From assembly GCA_934047225.1 (NCBI GenBank), contig OW204000.1:15828001-15892000 (forward strand): 64,000 nucleotides of DNA, written 5' to 3'. The notes below the pieces were generated by a model, which saw only the letters and a program-made list of their open reading frames with translations, was not told where the DNA came from and ran no database searches. Source of the stretch: Ypsolopha sequella. Its lineage: Eukaryota; Arthropoda; Insecta; Lepidoptera; Ypsolophidae. Shown here in pieces: positions 43,740-54,961 of this stretch; position 1 is the first letter of the stretch; every line of letters starts with the position of its first letter. Position numbers and translations under genes: made by a program.

Positions 43740-44104
43740 TTTCAAGGATTTAAAACGTAAATTACAAAAAAGTAACTTAATTTAAAACTAAATAATCCTA
43801 AAATAAAATAAAAGAAAAAGCCCTAAAACATTATACTAAATAAAAAATATTCTTTAAGCCGTTGCCGTCGGGTGCAGTGCCTAGGAGACTGGCAGCATTA
43901 CCCCGCTGAATCGCCAGATTGACCCTCTGGCCTAGGTATGTCCCAGCCCTTGGATCACCAGAGGCGTCGATAAAACGTGACGATAGTTCTTTGAAAAGAC
44001 GACGTGCGCTCGGACCCCACGGCCCCAGGGTTTCGACACCAAACGGCGCAAATATGTAGCCCTCTCCGAGGAACGCATATTTGCGCCGCTTTAGGTTTTC
44101 TGCT
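43740..44104 (-). pseudogene. Non-LTR element C-terminal remnant 1
   Basis: Minus strand from 44085: KRRKYAFLGEGYIFAPFGVE, TLGPWGPSARRLFKELSSRF, IDASGDPRAGTYLGQR and VNLAIQRGNAASLL, followed by an AT-rich UTR. The ETLGPWG and QRxxLAIQRGN motifs are shared with 51890-52105 and are familiar to me from the C-terminal ends of RT-bearing proteins of invertebrate retroelements. The frame is clean over about 80 codons. The RT itself is not present. Confidence 0.65.
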
Positions 44105-44125
44105 GACTATACTACATTTATGTAT

Positions 44126-44550
44126 TTAAGGCGATATGTAAAAGTTTTAGCGTCCCTGTTACTCCATATGCGAAAAAACCCTCATTGCGAGTGGGACGGA
44201 TTCGTGGAAAAGTAGCAAAAAGTCGGTTTTTTATTAATATAAAATGTACTAACCTATTTTGTCAAAAAGATTTTCAAGGAGACTTTACAAATACATAATA
44301 TCCACATTTTGAATGCAATTTCACAATGAAATTAGTTAGGATGTCAGAATAACAGAAAAAAATAAAGCAATTTAGATGTATTTTCGGAATTAAATTCTAT
44401 CGAGAAAATTTCATCCAATCACGTTTTCCTTCAGTGAAAATCTTAATCAAATACTCAATAAACATTTACCCAAAAATTAAATACGTAGATGACGTTATAG
44501 TGGAGTAAATGGATTCGAAAAAACTCCATTTTTTTTTGGTATCGCCTTAA
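44126..44550. mobile_element. TTAA-flanked (piggyBac-type) MITE, copy 2
   Basis: TTAA at 44126-44129 and 44547-44550. Termini GGCGATATG and GGTATCGCC are inverted. The left 150 bases are almost identical to copy 1 (21516), including CGTCCCTGTTACTCCATATG. From about 44254 the sequence differs from copy 1. Confidence 0.8.
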
Positions 44551-45156
44551 CAAGCTTTTTCAAAGTTGGAAAAAGAACATCGTTCATACACTTGTGTGGT
44601 TCTACTGATACACGCTCATTTCTGGCTTAGTGCCAGATTTCTGCTCCTCACTTCCGATTTGGTACATAGATACATACTTTCACATAATTCTTTCAAGCAA
44701 CTACAAATATACCTTTACGATGTTAATAATAAACACGTATTATAATGGACCTATTTGAGTTAATTTATATGAAAGATTTGCTGGGAAATGATTTTTACAT
44801 TTTGTAAATGATGCTCTGTGGCTGTGTATTTTATTCATAAGAACTTTATATAAAATAGGGAACGAACATTTTAGAATTTTATATGTGAATCACCCAAAAC
44901 CTTGATAGTTTAATTTGAATGCCTGTAATCACGGACAACATACCCGGACAACATTGGGACAATGCAGGAACCAGGAACATTATTTACACGAAACTTAAAT
45001 AACGCAAAGAAATTGCATGTTTCCTATGAACAAAATAAACTTTTCTAAAACAATATCAAAGTAATAAAAATACATTTTCATTGTGTCTCACTTTTGTCTA
45101 TTTCAATTTGTCCGCCACTCTTTGTGATATATGTGATGGATATTATGTGTCTTTGA
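44551..45156. other. No gene
   Basis: AT-rich; CCCGGACAACATTGGGACAA near 44950 is the only notable spot. Confidence 0.35.
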
Positions 45157-45468
45157 ATTAAACAATGGTTTTTTGAATCCAACAATGGTTTGAATGACAA
45201 CCAACTGGTTGCTAACCATCAAAAACACAGATATACTATCGAATTCCGATTGCCTAATGATACGTTCGCACTTGAAGTGACGACGTCACAGTTCGTAAAT
45301 AGTTCTATACGCATTGAAGGCAGGTTTGAAAGTTCAGTTTTTATATATGTTTTTGGTGGTTGGCAACCGATTCAAAGATACATAATAGGCCCGCTGAGAC
45401 TGTGTTATATTGTGGATGACAACTTTAATGTTTCCAAAGTAGACATCAATAAAACTGCCCTTGTGTAG
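45157..45468 (+). CDS. Orphan open frame, about 103 codons
   Basis: The frame is open from 45157 to a TAG at 45466. It has no in-frame ATG at its beginning (the usual 92-residue reading starts at a TTG, 45190). It reads as plausible protein with balanced composition: KHRYTIEFRLPNDTFALEVT, SIRIEGRFESSVFIYVF and LCYIVDDNFNVSKVDI. There are no repeats on it elsewhere in the window. It may be an internal exon, a domesticated or decayed viral or transposon fragment, or chance. I recognise no family. Confidence 0.3.
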   Translation: MKQWFFESNNGLNDNQLVANHQKHRYTIEFRLPNDTFALEVTTSQFVNSSIRIEGRFESSVFIYVFGGWQPIQRYIIGPLRLCYIVDDNFNVSKVDINKTALV

Positions 45469-45904
45469 CACTTTTATTGGTCGTATTTTATAACGGTGGC
45501 GTGATGACGTAATCCATAAGGAAGATGATTTTGTAGTATTGATCAGATATTATAACCTTAAAGTATTATACATATATGTAGTTATTATCTATGCCTAAGA
45601 TATGGAACGAGTACATAATACATAATATACATCTCATTCATAATATCTTTCGGAGGGTCTATGCATTTTTTTGCAGTCCCTTTAATTTGCATAGTGTGGA
45701 AAAAAAGGCAGTTTAGTAGTAGTGTGCAGTTTTACTTATTTTTGGAAATCATGGAACTTTTCCTTTTAGTAACATTTTCTATCATCAATATTTAAGTTAC
45801 TTTCTCGTCAACCTTTTTTTTCCACTCTTTATGTTGCAAGTTAATTGTCAAATAATCTAACCTAACCTAGAGAAATTATAATTTTACGGCTTTGACGATT
45901 TATA
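45469..45904. other. No gene
   Basis: AT-rich sequence following the orphan frame. Confidence 0.4.
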
Positions 45905-46100
45905 TGCTACACATACTGGATGTTAATACGATGTTGCGGAAGCCGGAAACTGGCGATAGTACTCGTCCATATGAACAACTTTTACTAAAGAGACAACCCT
46001 CGAATCGCGAAAAAAGAAATCAGCTGTTTCATAGAATAGTTACAAAATGTATGAAACATCAGAATTTTATTCTCCATTTCTCAATTTATGTTCACGAATA
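45905..46100 (+). repeat. Dispersed repeat E, copy 2
   Basis: ATGTTGCGGAAGCCGGAAAC, TGGCGATAGTACTCG, AATCGCGAAAAAAGAAATCA and GCTGTTTCATA match the order of 20228-20370. It is non-coding. Confidence 0.5.
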
Positions 46101-46440
46101 GTTGTTTGTATGGCCGAGTACTATCGCAAGATTTCTATATATAGATTGTCATATCGGGACTGAAAAGTTTTCTACGCCCGTCATGGTATATAAAGTCAAG
46201 CAGACTTAATCTGAAATATATAACCTACTTTACTATACCAAGTTCACTATCTCATATGTAGGTGATGTAATTTTATAGTGTCGGTGTAAATAAATCGAAT
46301 ATTCACTTGAATCGTGATGTAAGTGCACGCAGTCGGTCTAAACATCGCTATAAAGTGAATCATACGAATCATAGGTGAAATTAAATTTAGAATGCATTGA
46401 ATATTATTTATGCGCGTGAATATAGAATTATGCGTGAATT
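46101..46440. other. No gene
   Basis: AT-rich; nothing recognised. Confidence 0.4.
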
Positions 46441-46450
46441 CGATGAAGTA

Positions 46451-47470
46451 GTTTATTTAAAACATTTAGTCTCACCATGCTACGAATACATTAAACATTT
46501 TGCGGACTATTAAATCAACAGTCTAGCTAAAGCTAACAAAATAACAGGAACAGTCTACGTCTTAGAAATAAGTCTATGGACAAAGGTGGCTAGGTTGATG
46601 TCATCTACACCGATTTTGAAAAAGGTTTCGATCGAATCGGGTAGATCACATCATCCTGCTGCGAGATAGCACTCACCAGTCACATAGTAGAGAAAAGTAA
46701 CAGTATTACGTCCGGGCAGTGTCTTTGAAACAACGTTCGGCAGGCGCATGCATTAGAGCTGCCTACATAAATGCACGGGAATCGGGTGGCAGGCGTTTCA
46801 CACTCTCCGTCTCCGTACTTAACGGGACTGACGCTAGAACATCAACAACACCAGGTTTTCAAGTTTATTTAAAACATTTAGTCTCACCATGCTACGAATA
46901 CATTAAACATTTTGCGGACTGTTAAATCAACAGTCTAGCTAAAGCTAACAAAATAACAGGAACAGTCTACGTCTTAGAACTATGGACAAAGGTGGCCAGG
47001 TTGATGTCATCTACACCGATTTTGAAAAAGGTTTCGATCGAATCGGGTAGATCACATCATCCTGCTACGAGATAGCACTCACCAGTCACATAGTACAGAA
47101 AAGTAACAGTATTACGTCCGGGCAGTGTCTTTGAAACAACGTTCGGCAGGCGCATGCATTAGAGCTGCCTACATAAATGCACGGGAATCGGGTGGCAGGC
47201 GTTTCACACTCTCCGTCTCGGTACTTAACGGGACACCTGACCCTAGAACATCAACAACACCAGGTTTTCAAGTAGTAGTTTATTTAAAACATTTAGTCTC
47301 ACCATGCTACGAATACATTAAACATTTTGCGGACTGTTAAATCAACAGTCTACAACAAAATAACAGAAACAGTCTACGTCTTAGAACTAATAAGTCAGAC
47401 AAAGGTGGTCAGGTTGATGTCATCTACACCGATTTTGAAAAAGGTTTCGATCGGGTAGATCATCCTGCTA
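46451..47470 (+). repeat. Triplicated 412-415-bp unit (LINE RT scrap plus TIR-element piece)
   Basis: The unit starts GTTTATTTAAAACATTTAGT at 46451, 46863 and 47278. Each contains GTTGATGTCATCTACACCGA, which encodes VDVIYTDFEKGFDRI, the first catalytic RT motif of a Jockey-like LINE. Units 1 and 2 then carry ACTCACCAGTCA and the left 180-190 bases of the 38194 TIR element, ending CACCAGGTTTTCAAG; unit 3 stops before it. Copies are about 97% alike by eye, so the amplification is young. The apparent 68-71-codon frames belong to the TIR element, not a gene. Confidence 0.75.
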
Positions 47471-47859
47471 CGTAAGTTGAAAATGCTCTTACACATTCAA
47501 AAACACCTTCATACTAAATCGTTATTATTTAGTAATTATGCTGGAGCCCTATTTTCCTTAGCACTTAATTTTAATATTTTCAAATCGATTGGCTTTGGTA
47601 ATTTCGCTTTCTTTTGTAGTTTAAAAATATTTGTGCGCGCGACTGTACCTAAGGGCCCGGAGACGTGCGATAACAGCGCGGGAAACAGACAAACCAATCA
47701 CAGCCGCGCGGCGCGGCGCCTGCCCTAGCATCGCGCCCCCCTTCTGTCCTCCAAACAGTCCCAATCACGGATTTGTCCCAATAAATGAATTCTGCGCATT
47801 CCCCCATTACTTTTGCTCGCACCTCTAAAACCGTGCCGATGCCTATACATCTGCATGCC
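47471..47859. other. GC-rich patch without assigned function
   Basis: At 47630-47760 there is a GC-rich stretch: AAGGGCCCGGAGACGTGCGA, ACCAATCACAGCCGCGCGGC and GCGGCGCCTGCCCTAGC, including a CCAAT motif. It could be a promoter or part of an unrecognised repeat. Confidence 0.3.
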
Positions 47860-48003
47860 CTAAAAAGCGTGTTTGTTGGTACGTCGATAAGACTCACCCC
47901 CTTAATGTGGGCTCGTAAAAATTCGTCGGTGAAAAGAGTGTCTGAGTGTCGACTGTCGGCAATACCTCTGATACCCAATCGGAGATATATGTCGTTACGA
48001 TAG
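47860..48003 (+). mobile_element. SINE, 3' part
   Basis: CTGCATGCCCTAAAAAGCGT, ATAAGACTCACCCCCTTAAT, AATTCGTCGGTGAAAAGAGT and CCTCTGATACCCAATCGGAG share order with 53470-53640. The tRNA-like head is missing. Confidence 0.55.
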
Positions 48004-49636
48004 GTTTGTCCTTTCTGTGGAAAAATCCTAATTGTGTATCAGGGTTTAAGATAAAAGACATTAACCAAACATGAAGCCGACTCGACTGTATAACTTCTTT
48101 ATAATGTGGTGGACTTTATGGCAGTAAATTATTAGTAACGTCCCGCATCCGTCCGGTCTATACCTATAAACCGCTTCAGAATGTAGTTTCATGAACGATT
48201 TCTCGTCGCATCGTCTCGAACAGCAGCAATAGTTAATTTGACTGACTCTATTTGGACGGCCTGTCTCTCATCCGTAGTAAACTGCGTGAAACAAGACTTC
48301 TCTATGTGTAAACTGTGAATTTTATGAACTGCGGATGACTTCATCTCTTTTATCTCGTACATTTTATAGATACTAGGTAGGTATGGGTTTTCCCTCTGAA
48401 AATTCGCACTGCGTTTTCAGAGGAAAGAACTTTTTCATGAAAAGAAAACTTGCGAGCAGCAACTAAAGACGTAGGTAGACCATTCGCTTGTCGATATCAA
48501 AAATATACAAACAAATCTTCTTCATCTCGGGTTAAAGATGCTTTGGGGTTGTTTATTTTTATTTTATTTAAAATTTTTAGGAAGACTTAAGAGAAACTCA
48601 AATGCTTAATTTACTATAGATAACAGAAAGTCATTTAAAAGTATCCGCAAGTAGAAACATTTTGGTAAAAATAGGATTAATTAAACTACGAATTAAGAGT
48701 ACTTATATATTGCATTAAAATCTTGCAATACAAAAACTGGTTCCATTTAGAATTAATTAAAAAAAGTAATTTATAATTATTTTGAAGTCAATCAAATTAC
48801 TCGACACAAAAAATCTTAAAGTTATTAGTTATTAGTAAGTCTTTAAATCTTTAATTTATTACATAAGAAATTTTATTTTAGGGGGAGTGGGACAGGCTAA
48901 ATCTTATTTTTTCTTACTTATGGGAGGGGGAGGGTCTAGATATTTCTTACGTAAGATTATGTGAAATATTTTTTATTGGCTGATCCTTTATCCGATTGGC
49001 TGTTCAGCCGTTGGGCTAGCCTAGATTCATAATGTTTTTTTCTCATCAAATTTAGTCTTGTATTTATTTATCAATTAATTTAGGTTTTTAATATTACTTC
49101 TTTAAGAATTTCCTCTTACGTAAGATTGATTGGTGGGCGAGGAAGTCTAAACAAATTTTACTTTTTCGTATACAGGGAAGGGAGAGGGTAAAATAAGGCC
49201 AAAACTGTCTTAAAATAAATACGTAATAACGCCAAAATGTAATAAATAAACGGCCGGTTCACTTGCATTTCGTGAAGTGCGAATTGAGAAGTGTTTATAT
49301 AAGAAGATGGATATTTTACTGCAAATATTTTATTAACATTTTGAAGAAGCTCTTAAAAACCGATCAAGAGATGCGGAACAGAAAGATAATGGTAACCGTA
49401 AAACGTAGTGCCATTACTTTTAATGTAAAATAAATGCGGAAGTTTATAGACTACGGGCGTACCGTGCGTAAACCTATGTATCGAGAAAGAAGGTGTGACC
49501 AATTTATTTGGAAATGTGTAGAAAAAAAAAACGACATCAAAATAAACAGGGCGCAACCTGTAGCATTTTGTACAATCAGCAGAAAAAAAAGTTCCAGGTA
49601 GCACCCAGCCAACCTTATTCATTTTGATGTAGTTTT
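48004..49636. other. No gene
   Basis: AT-rich. GGGGGAGTGGGACAGGCTAA and GGAGGGGGAGGGTCTAGATA (48880-48940) and GGGAAGGGAGAGGGTAAAAT (49172) are purine-rich patches near TTACGTAAGATT (48948 and 49118). These are probably one diverged repeat family. Confidence 0.35.
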
Positions 49637-50895
49637 TAGGGTTCCGTAGTACCTAAAAGGCACAAAAGGAACCTTTATGGTGAGACTCCGTTGACCGTCC
49701 GTCCGTCCGTCCGTATGTCACAGCCTCATAACTTTAGCACCAACATGAAATTTGACACAAAAATAGCAGTAATTTGCTCACATATCACGGTGTGAAAAAA
49801 ACAATTAAAAAATTTGAAATTGTTTAAAATATTTCCAAAACAAAAGTGAGAAAAATGAAAAATATTATTTTAAAAATACATATGGATATCAAATTGTAGA
49901 TATTGAAAAGCTGATTGTAAAAATATATACTTTTACTATATTTACTGGCACTGGTTTTGAGAAACCGAAAAAAAACACAAAAATATGAAGGGTATGCGGG
50001 AAGAGGGATCATAGTCAACAGAAGGTAGTTTTGAAATAAGTAGAAAAAACTAGCTGACGTTATTATTTAACAACTCTTAGTGGGCTATTATTGTTATCGC
50101 AGTTTATTGTTTTATTCGCCGTATTTCTTTTCTTCAAAAGCAAACTTTACTATCAGCCTATAGCTCCATATTCATAGACAATTTTTTATTATTTATTTGC
50201 TTTTGCTCTAATTATGACCCTTTTTTAAGTTCGGTTTTTAAACTTCTTGAGTCCGGAATATTTTTAAAAGCGAATATTCTCTTGTCTGTTTTAATTTTTT
50301 CTAGTTTTTTTTTTGCTCAGTCATTGTTCTCCAGATATTTAAAAAAATGGCGCTATTAACTCAATTTGTGAAAAAAACTGACAATGACCTTTCTTCCCGC
50401 TTACCCTTCATATGTATGTCCCCCCCTTTATCTCCGAAACTGGTAGACCGAAAAATATGGAAAAAATGTCGATTAAAGATCATAAATGGTCAATTACAGG
50501 AAAACTAGCGATTACAAAAAAGTTGAGCACGAATGAGAAATATAAAAAAAAGTAAAATAAATAAAAAACATATTTTATAAAAATACAATATGTGTATCAA
50601 ATTGTAGGTATTAAAAAGCTGATTGTAAAAAATATATGGTTTGGCGATATTTACTTGCATATATTCCGAGAAATCCTTGAAAAACCATAAAAAAATGTAT
50701 GTCCCCCCTTTATCTCCAAAACTGGTGGACCGAAAAATATGAAAAAAATCATGTTAATATGTGTTTACGTAAAGATTACAGGAAAAATAAGCGGTTGATA
50801 ATTGAAAAAAAATTACAAAATTAAATTTATCATTCACAATAAGGAACCCTAGGTACGCGAGTCTGACTCGCGTTTGGCCGGTTTTTTTTTCTACA
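49637..50895 (-). repeat. GTTCCGTA repeat, long minus copy with an insertion
   Basis: The + strand starts TTAGGGTTCCGTAGTACCTA, carries CCGTCCGTCCGTCCGTCCG, AAAAGCTGATTGTAAAAATA twice and CCCCCTTTATCTCC twice, and ends GGAACCCTAGGTACGCGAGT, TTTGGCCGG. It holds an internal duplication of the body and an inserted element at 49984-50412. Confidence 0.7.
49984..50412. mobile_element. TIR element nested in the GTTCCGTA repeat
   Basis: Inverted termini TATGAAGGGTATGCGGGAAG (49984) and the complement, CTTCCCGCTTACCCTTCATA (ends 50412), one mismatch. The host repeat reads AAAAAATGTATGTCCCCCC at 50692 without it, which marks the empty site. No coding inside. Confidence 0.65.
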
Positions 50896-51735
50896 TATCC
50901 ACAGTTTGGTCCCATCTTATTCCTCGACACATAGGGTTGCCGACTGTACGCTCCTAGTCTACTGCGCATCTTCGATTTCCCGCGCGTAGGAAGATAAAAT
51001 AGGTTCAAGGTCTGAATAGGGTTCGCAATGTTACTTTTTGGTGTGGAGATCTTCACATTATGTAGATCTGAAAATAAGTATCTTACCAAACGGTGTCTTT
51101 CAATATACAAAGTAGAGTTTGTCAAATGTTTTTACATTAAAAATTGTAGCTTGGGCAAACATTATTTGTTGCTCTAACAAAGGCTTTCCTAAAAACTGTT
51201 TTTGTTCATTAAGTATATAGTTATTAATATATCTATTACATAATCAAAATTTAAAGAACCGGTTTCGTAAATCACATTTTACATTTATAATGGTACATTT
51301 TTTCGTTTCATATTAAAACTCTCAGTCAGTGAATGTTTTATTAATCAAATAACAACTAAAGAGCTTGTACTAAGTGAACTACGACAGTTCACTGTTTATA
51401 AATCAGGCGGTAGGGACGGCAGGGCAAACATTATAAGCAAATACTAGTTACGTGTAGAAAAATCCACGACTAAATAAACATTGGCGCCTAGAAATACATA
51501 CCTTCGTGGCTGAAACATATGAAAAGCATAATAATGTTTTATACAAAATAATTGCTTGAAATAATTCAGAAAATAGCTAATAAAACGACACGTAACCTCA
51601 ACGTTCCACGCGTGTTGGTTGTTACCAGACAAAATAAAGAAGAAAAGAAAATTTCGTAATAGGGATTCCTTTTCTTGTTAGACTACTGAAAACTTGGTAA
51701 AAACATACGTACTCGTATGTAGTGTATAGTGATTA
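50896..51735. other. No gene
   Basis: Mixed AT-rich sequence. TCTACTGCGCATCTTCGATT near 50960 is the only GC-richer spot. Confidence 0.35.
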
Positions 51736-52105
51736 TTACTTAATTTTGTTTTGCTGGATGATTTTACCTGCACAGGTGTACCTAATACATATAATGTTAT
51801 GCATTTTAATATAAATACATCTAAACTTAACTAAAAATATCCTTGAAAATAAACTGAAATACCTTAAAAGATAATCTATATTATAAATAAAAATTTCGTC
51901 CAAATCGCTGCTCTGTGGCAAGGTGCGCAGTATGCTGGCGACATTCCCACGCTGGATTGCTAAGCTTAATCGCTGCCCGAGGAATGTGCCAGCCCGTGGG
52001 TCACCCGTGACGCTGACCAGGCGCGCAGAAATTTCTTTAAAAAGACTACGCGCCTCGGGACCCCACGAACCCAACGTTTCGACCCCAAACGGCGCAAATA
52101 GGTAA
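51736..52105 (-). pseudogene. Non-LTR element C-terminal remnant 2
   Basis: Minus strand from 52097: APFGVETLGSWGPEARSLFK, EISARLVSVTGDPRAGTFLG and QRLSLAIQRGNVASILRT, then a stop-rich AT-rich UTR. It aligns with 43740-44104 over about 70 residues, with ETLG(P/S)WGP and QRxxLAIQRGN invariant. The upstream RT is missing. Confidence 0.65.
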
Positions 52106-52999
52106 TATCACTCTAATTTCATATCACTCATTTTCATTATCATTTCTGAAATTTATGGAATCAAAATCAAATAACATTTTTGTGGAATAAAAGTACAAGA
52201 ATTATTTGAATATAATTTATTGAAGGTGATATTCCACGAAGAACCATCAATCGAATCCATCGAATATGAATATACGAATAATATTTTCATCAACTTCATT
52301 TAGTTAGTTCAAGGTACTCACAAATAAGTAACGAGAAATAAATATTTAAAAAAATATGATACAATAATTACTATTGTGTTTTTTCATGTAGGTATATATT
52401 TAAACAAAAATAATGAAAAATAAACACAGGTGCAATTTATCCGTAAAACATTGAACGATGAAGCGTTCCATGACGAATAGAACCATTTCCGGCGAGCTAA
52501 CAGCCACTAAATAAAACCAATGAACTCGACCGTTCCATCACAAGCACTGTATTTATCAAACCGAGGTTCAGAATTAGAAGACATTCACACTGACCGCCGC
52601 CGGCGTCGTAAAGAATTTATAAATGTTTACAGGGGCCAAGGTCGACTCTATTAGACGACGGATTAGAGGATCGCTTTCATTTTTAAAACGTTTTTCTGTA
52701 ACACAAGTTCTTGTTCCAAGTTCACGGTGCTGTTTTGTTAGACGTCTGTCATGGTCGTACAGCTGCTATAGAATCGAGCATGCCCTGCAATTCCCATAGC
52801 TAAATTTCTAGAAGATTTTTTTTTTAAATTTTGTTTCAGAGAATATACGTCATTTTAGGACATCATTTTCATTATTATGGTATACAAATTAACCATTTAT
52901 TTTTTATGACTTTATAAACTGACTGTGATGTATGATTGCTTATATAAAAAAATGGTCTGTCTCTGTCATCCAGCTGTCAAATCAGTCGGAAGCAAATTT
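52106..52999. other. No gene; possible conserved non-coding patch
   Basis: At 52480-52680 the composition is more balanced and no repeat is recognised: ATTTCCGGCGAGCTAACAGC, GACCGCCGCCGGCGTCGTAA, TTTATAAATGTTTAC (forkhead/homeodomain-like cores). This is only a weak hint of regulatory DNA. Confidence 0.25.
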
Positions 53000-53215
53000 C
53001 TATAAATTTATCTTGATAGCAAAGGACACATTTCTCAACAGCCATTTTTCAAGTGACTCACACAAAGGCAAAGGGTAGTAGCAGCTTTTTCGTAAAAATA
53101 CTCATCATCATGAGGTTTTTTTGACCAAAAGTTATAAAATAATGCTTATTAAACCTAAATTTCGAAATAATTTTCGAATTAACACACCTTAACATAATTT
53201 AATCTAAGCGAATTT
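53000..53215 (-). repeat. Dispersed repeat D, copy 2
   Basis: The reverse complement matches 13540-13790: TATGTTAAGGTGTGTTAATT, ATTTAGGTTTAATAAGC, CCTCATGATGATGA and TTTTTACGAAAAAGCT. The flanking AGATTAAA(T/A)TATG is shared as well. Confidence 0.6.
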
Positions 53216-53404
53216 GTTAAGAAACGTACGACGTAAAACGTAACGATTTCAATTGTCAAACTGGCTAATTTGCTTAGACGAATGGCAGCTTGACAATTGA
53301 AGCCGTACGTTTTAAGCTGTCAAATGAATACGATTTTCCATGGTCTATCAGGGATGCTTTTACAAAAGCTTATTTAAAAATGGCAAAACGGTTTTCGTCA
53401 AAGC

Positions 53405-53640
53405 TTCCTACATTACTGAAGTAGTATAGCTCAAGGGTAAAACGATAGCCTTTCAATATTGAAATCCAGGTTCGAAAAAAAAGCCGGCGAAAAAAGCGTA
53501 TATTTGTGCCCGAATTACGGCGATGGGTTCACCACCTATCATGTGGGGACGTAATAATCGTCGGTGAAACGCACCCGCGTGTGGACTTTGTGACTTGTAT
53601 TTCACACTCGGAACACTTCTGACCCCCTCGGAGATTCATG
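53405..53640 (+). mobile_element. tRNA-derived SINE, uninterrupted
   Basis: The head GTAGTATAGCTCAAGGGTAA (A box) and AAATCCAGGTTCGA (B box) at tRNA spacing indicate a Pol III promoter. The body has AAAAAGCGTATATTTGTGCC, GGTTCACCACCTATCATGTG, GGGACGTAATAATCGTCGGT and CTGACCCCCTCGGAGATTC. This is the best-preserved SINE here and the empty-site reference for 37955-39045. Confidence 0.65.
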
Positions 53641-54780
53641 GCGTGAACAATAACACGCTACCCAATAACTGCTTCACCGCACGGATCATTAAATCTTTTT
53701 CACCACCACTCACAGACATCCAACTGAGAACATGGGAGGAGTATTATTTGGTCGCTTGGTGCCCATTACGGTCCGGGTCTCAACAAACAGAGATAAATAA
53801 TCATCTACGCATCTCCACACTTCAATTTCAAAACCTACCTACTTATTCTTTTTTTTTTGTCTGTCTGTCATCGACTTCATTCTGCTATTTTATGACATTT
53901 TAGTAAAATATATAAATTTTATCAAGTTCCACTGATGCCGACAAAAAGTCGAAATATATCTGGAAATAATTGTAATAAAGTGATTTTATAGAAATATAAT
54001 AAATATAATAAAAACTGAATGTAAAATGAGAAGTGAGATATCCGTTAAAATTACGATAAATATAATATATGTTTTGTTACAACTACGCCAGTTTCATGAA
54101 TCAGATCGCAATTTGCTTTACTAGATAAAATATAGCTGAACTACAAGGAATGCTAAAGGTAACTTGAGGTGTCATAGACATGGAAGGTTAGATAGTTTGA
54201 AACTTGTCGTTCACGAAACATTCGAAATTTAAGAATGATCTAACTTTAAAATTTACATCTTAACAACTTTTCAGAACGACTGAAATAAGAAAATATTTTT
54301 AACTCTGGACTTCAAGGAAATTCTGTTCTCGAACATTTTTGTTTTATTATAATAAATCCGCCGGAAGTTGTTCTGTGCGCGTGATTGCGTACTTTTATAA
54401 AATTTATATAAAACTTCAAAGGGTTAGAGCAAGTGGGAAATTAGTAATGTGTCGGTATCTAATTAGGTCTTTATTGATTACAAGCCTTTCGCCCGCGGCT
54501 CCGCCCACGTTTATTCAATATTTGCCCCGTTTTCGGCCTGGTGGTTATTTTATCAACTTATAACCTGTATGTTGACCTGGGTCACTACGATGATGATAAA
54601 AAAAACCGCATCCAAATCCGAAGTTCTTCGAAGAAGTTCTCGAGTTAAAACGGAGCATATACAGATATACTGATATAGACAACATTTTAAAATTTTTAAT
54701 TTTGTCCTAAACTAAAATAAAACTTCGCAAAATATTCAATATATTTAAATATTCAAGACACGGCTTTTTAGTACTTTATC
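53641..54780. other. No gene
   Basis: AT-rich. TTTCGCCCGCGGCTCCGCCC at about 54487 is the short box also present at 21420. Confidence 0.4.
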
Positions 54781-54900
54781 CCTATTCTTTATTGTACACA
54801 CAAAGATATACATTGTATAACAAGTAAAAGTTTAAATTAGTGCAAAATGGCGAGGTTATCTCTACGAGAGATTTCATCCAGCAAACCGAAAGAAGATCAG
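54781..54900 (-). mobile_element. LINE 3' tail, minus strand
   Basis: TATTCTTTATTGTACACACA, AAGATATACATTG, AATGGCGAGGTTATCTCTAC and GAGATTTCATCCAGCAAACC match tails at 27770 and 58455. UTR only. Confidence 0.6.
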
Positions 54901-54961
54901 GAACTATATGATAAAAATAATATTAATAATATGTATACACTGGACAATACATACTTAAAAT

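Noticed and set aside
46719..47340. Repeated 68-71-codon frames read as a duplicated small gene
   Set aside because: They run from the TIR-element piece into the next repeat unit; the same frame in the 38-kb copy ends elsewhere, so it is a repeat shadow.
53595..53903. 102-codon frame as a host exon
   Set aside because: It begins in the SINE 3' part and shows no domain or splice borders.
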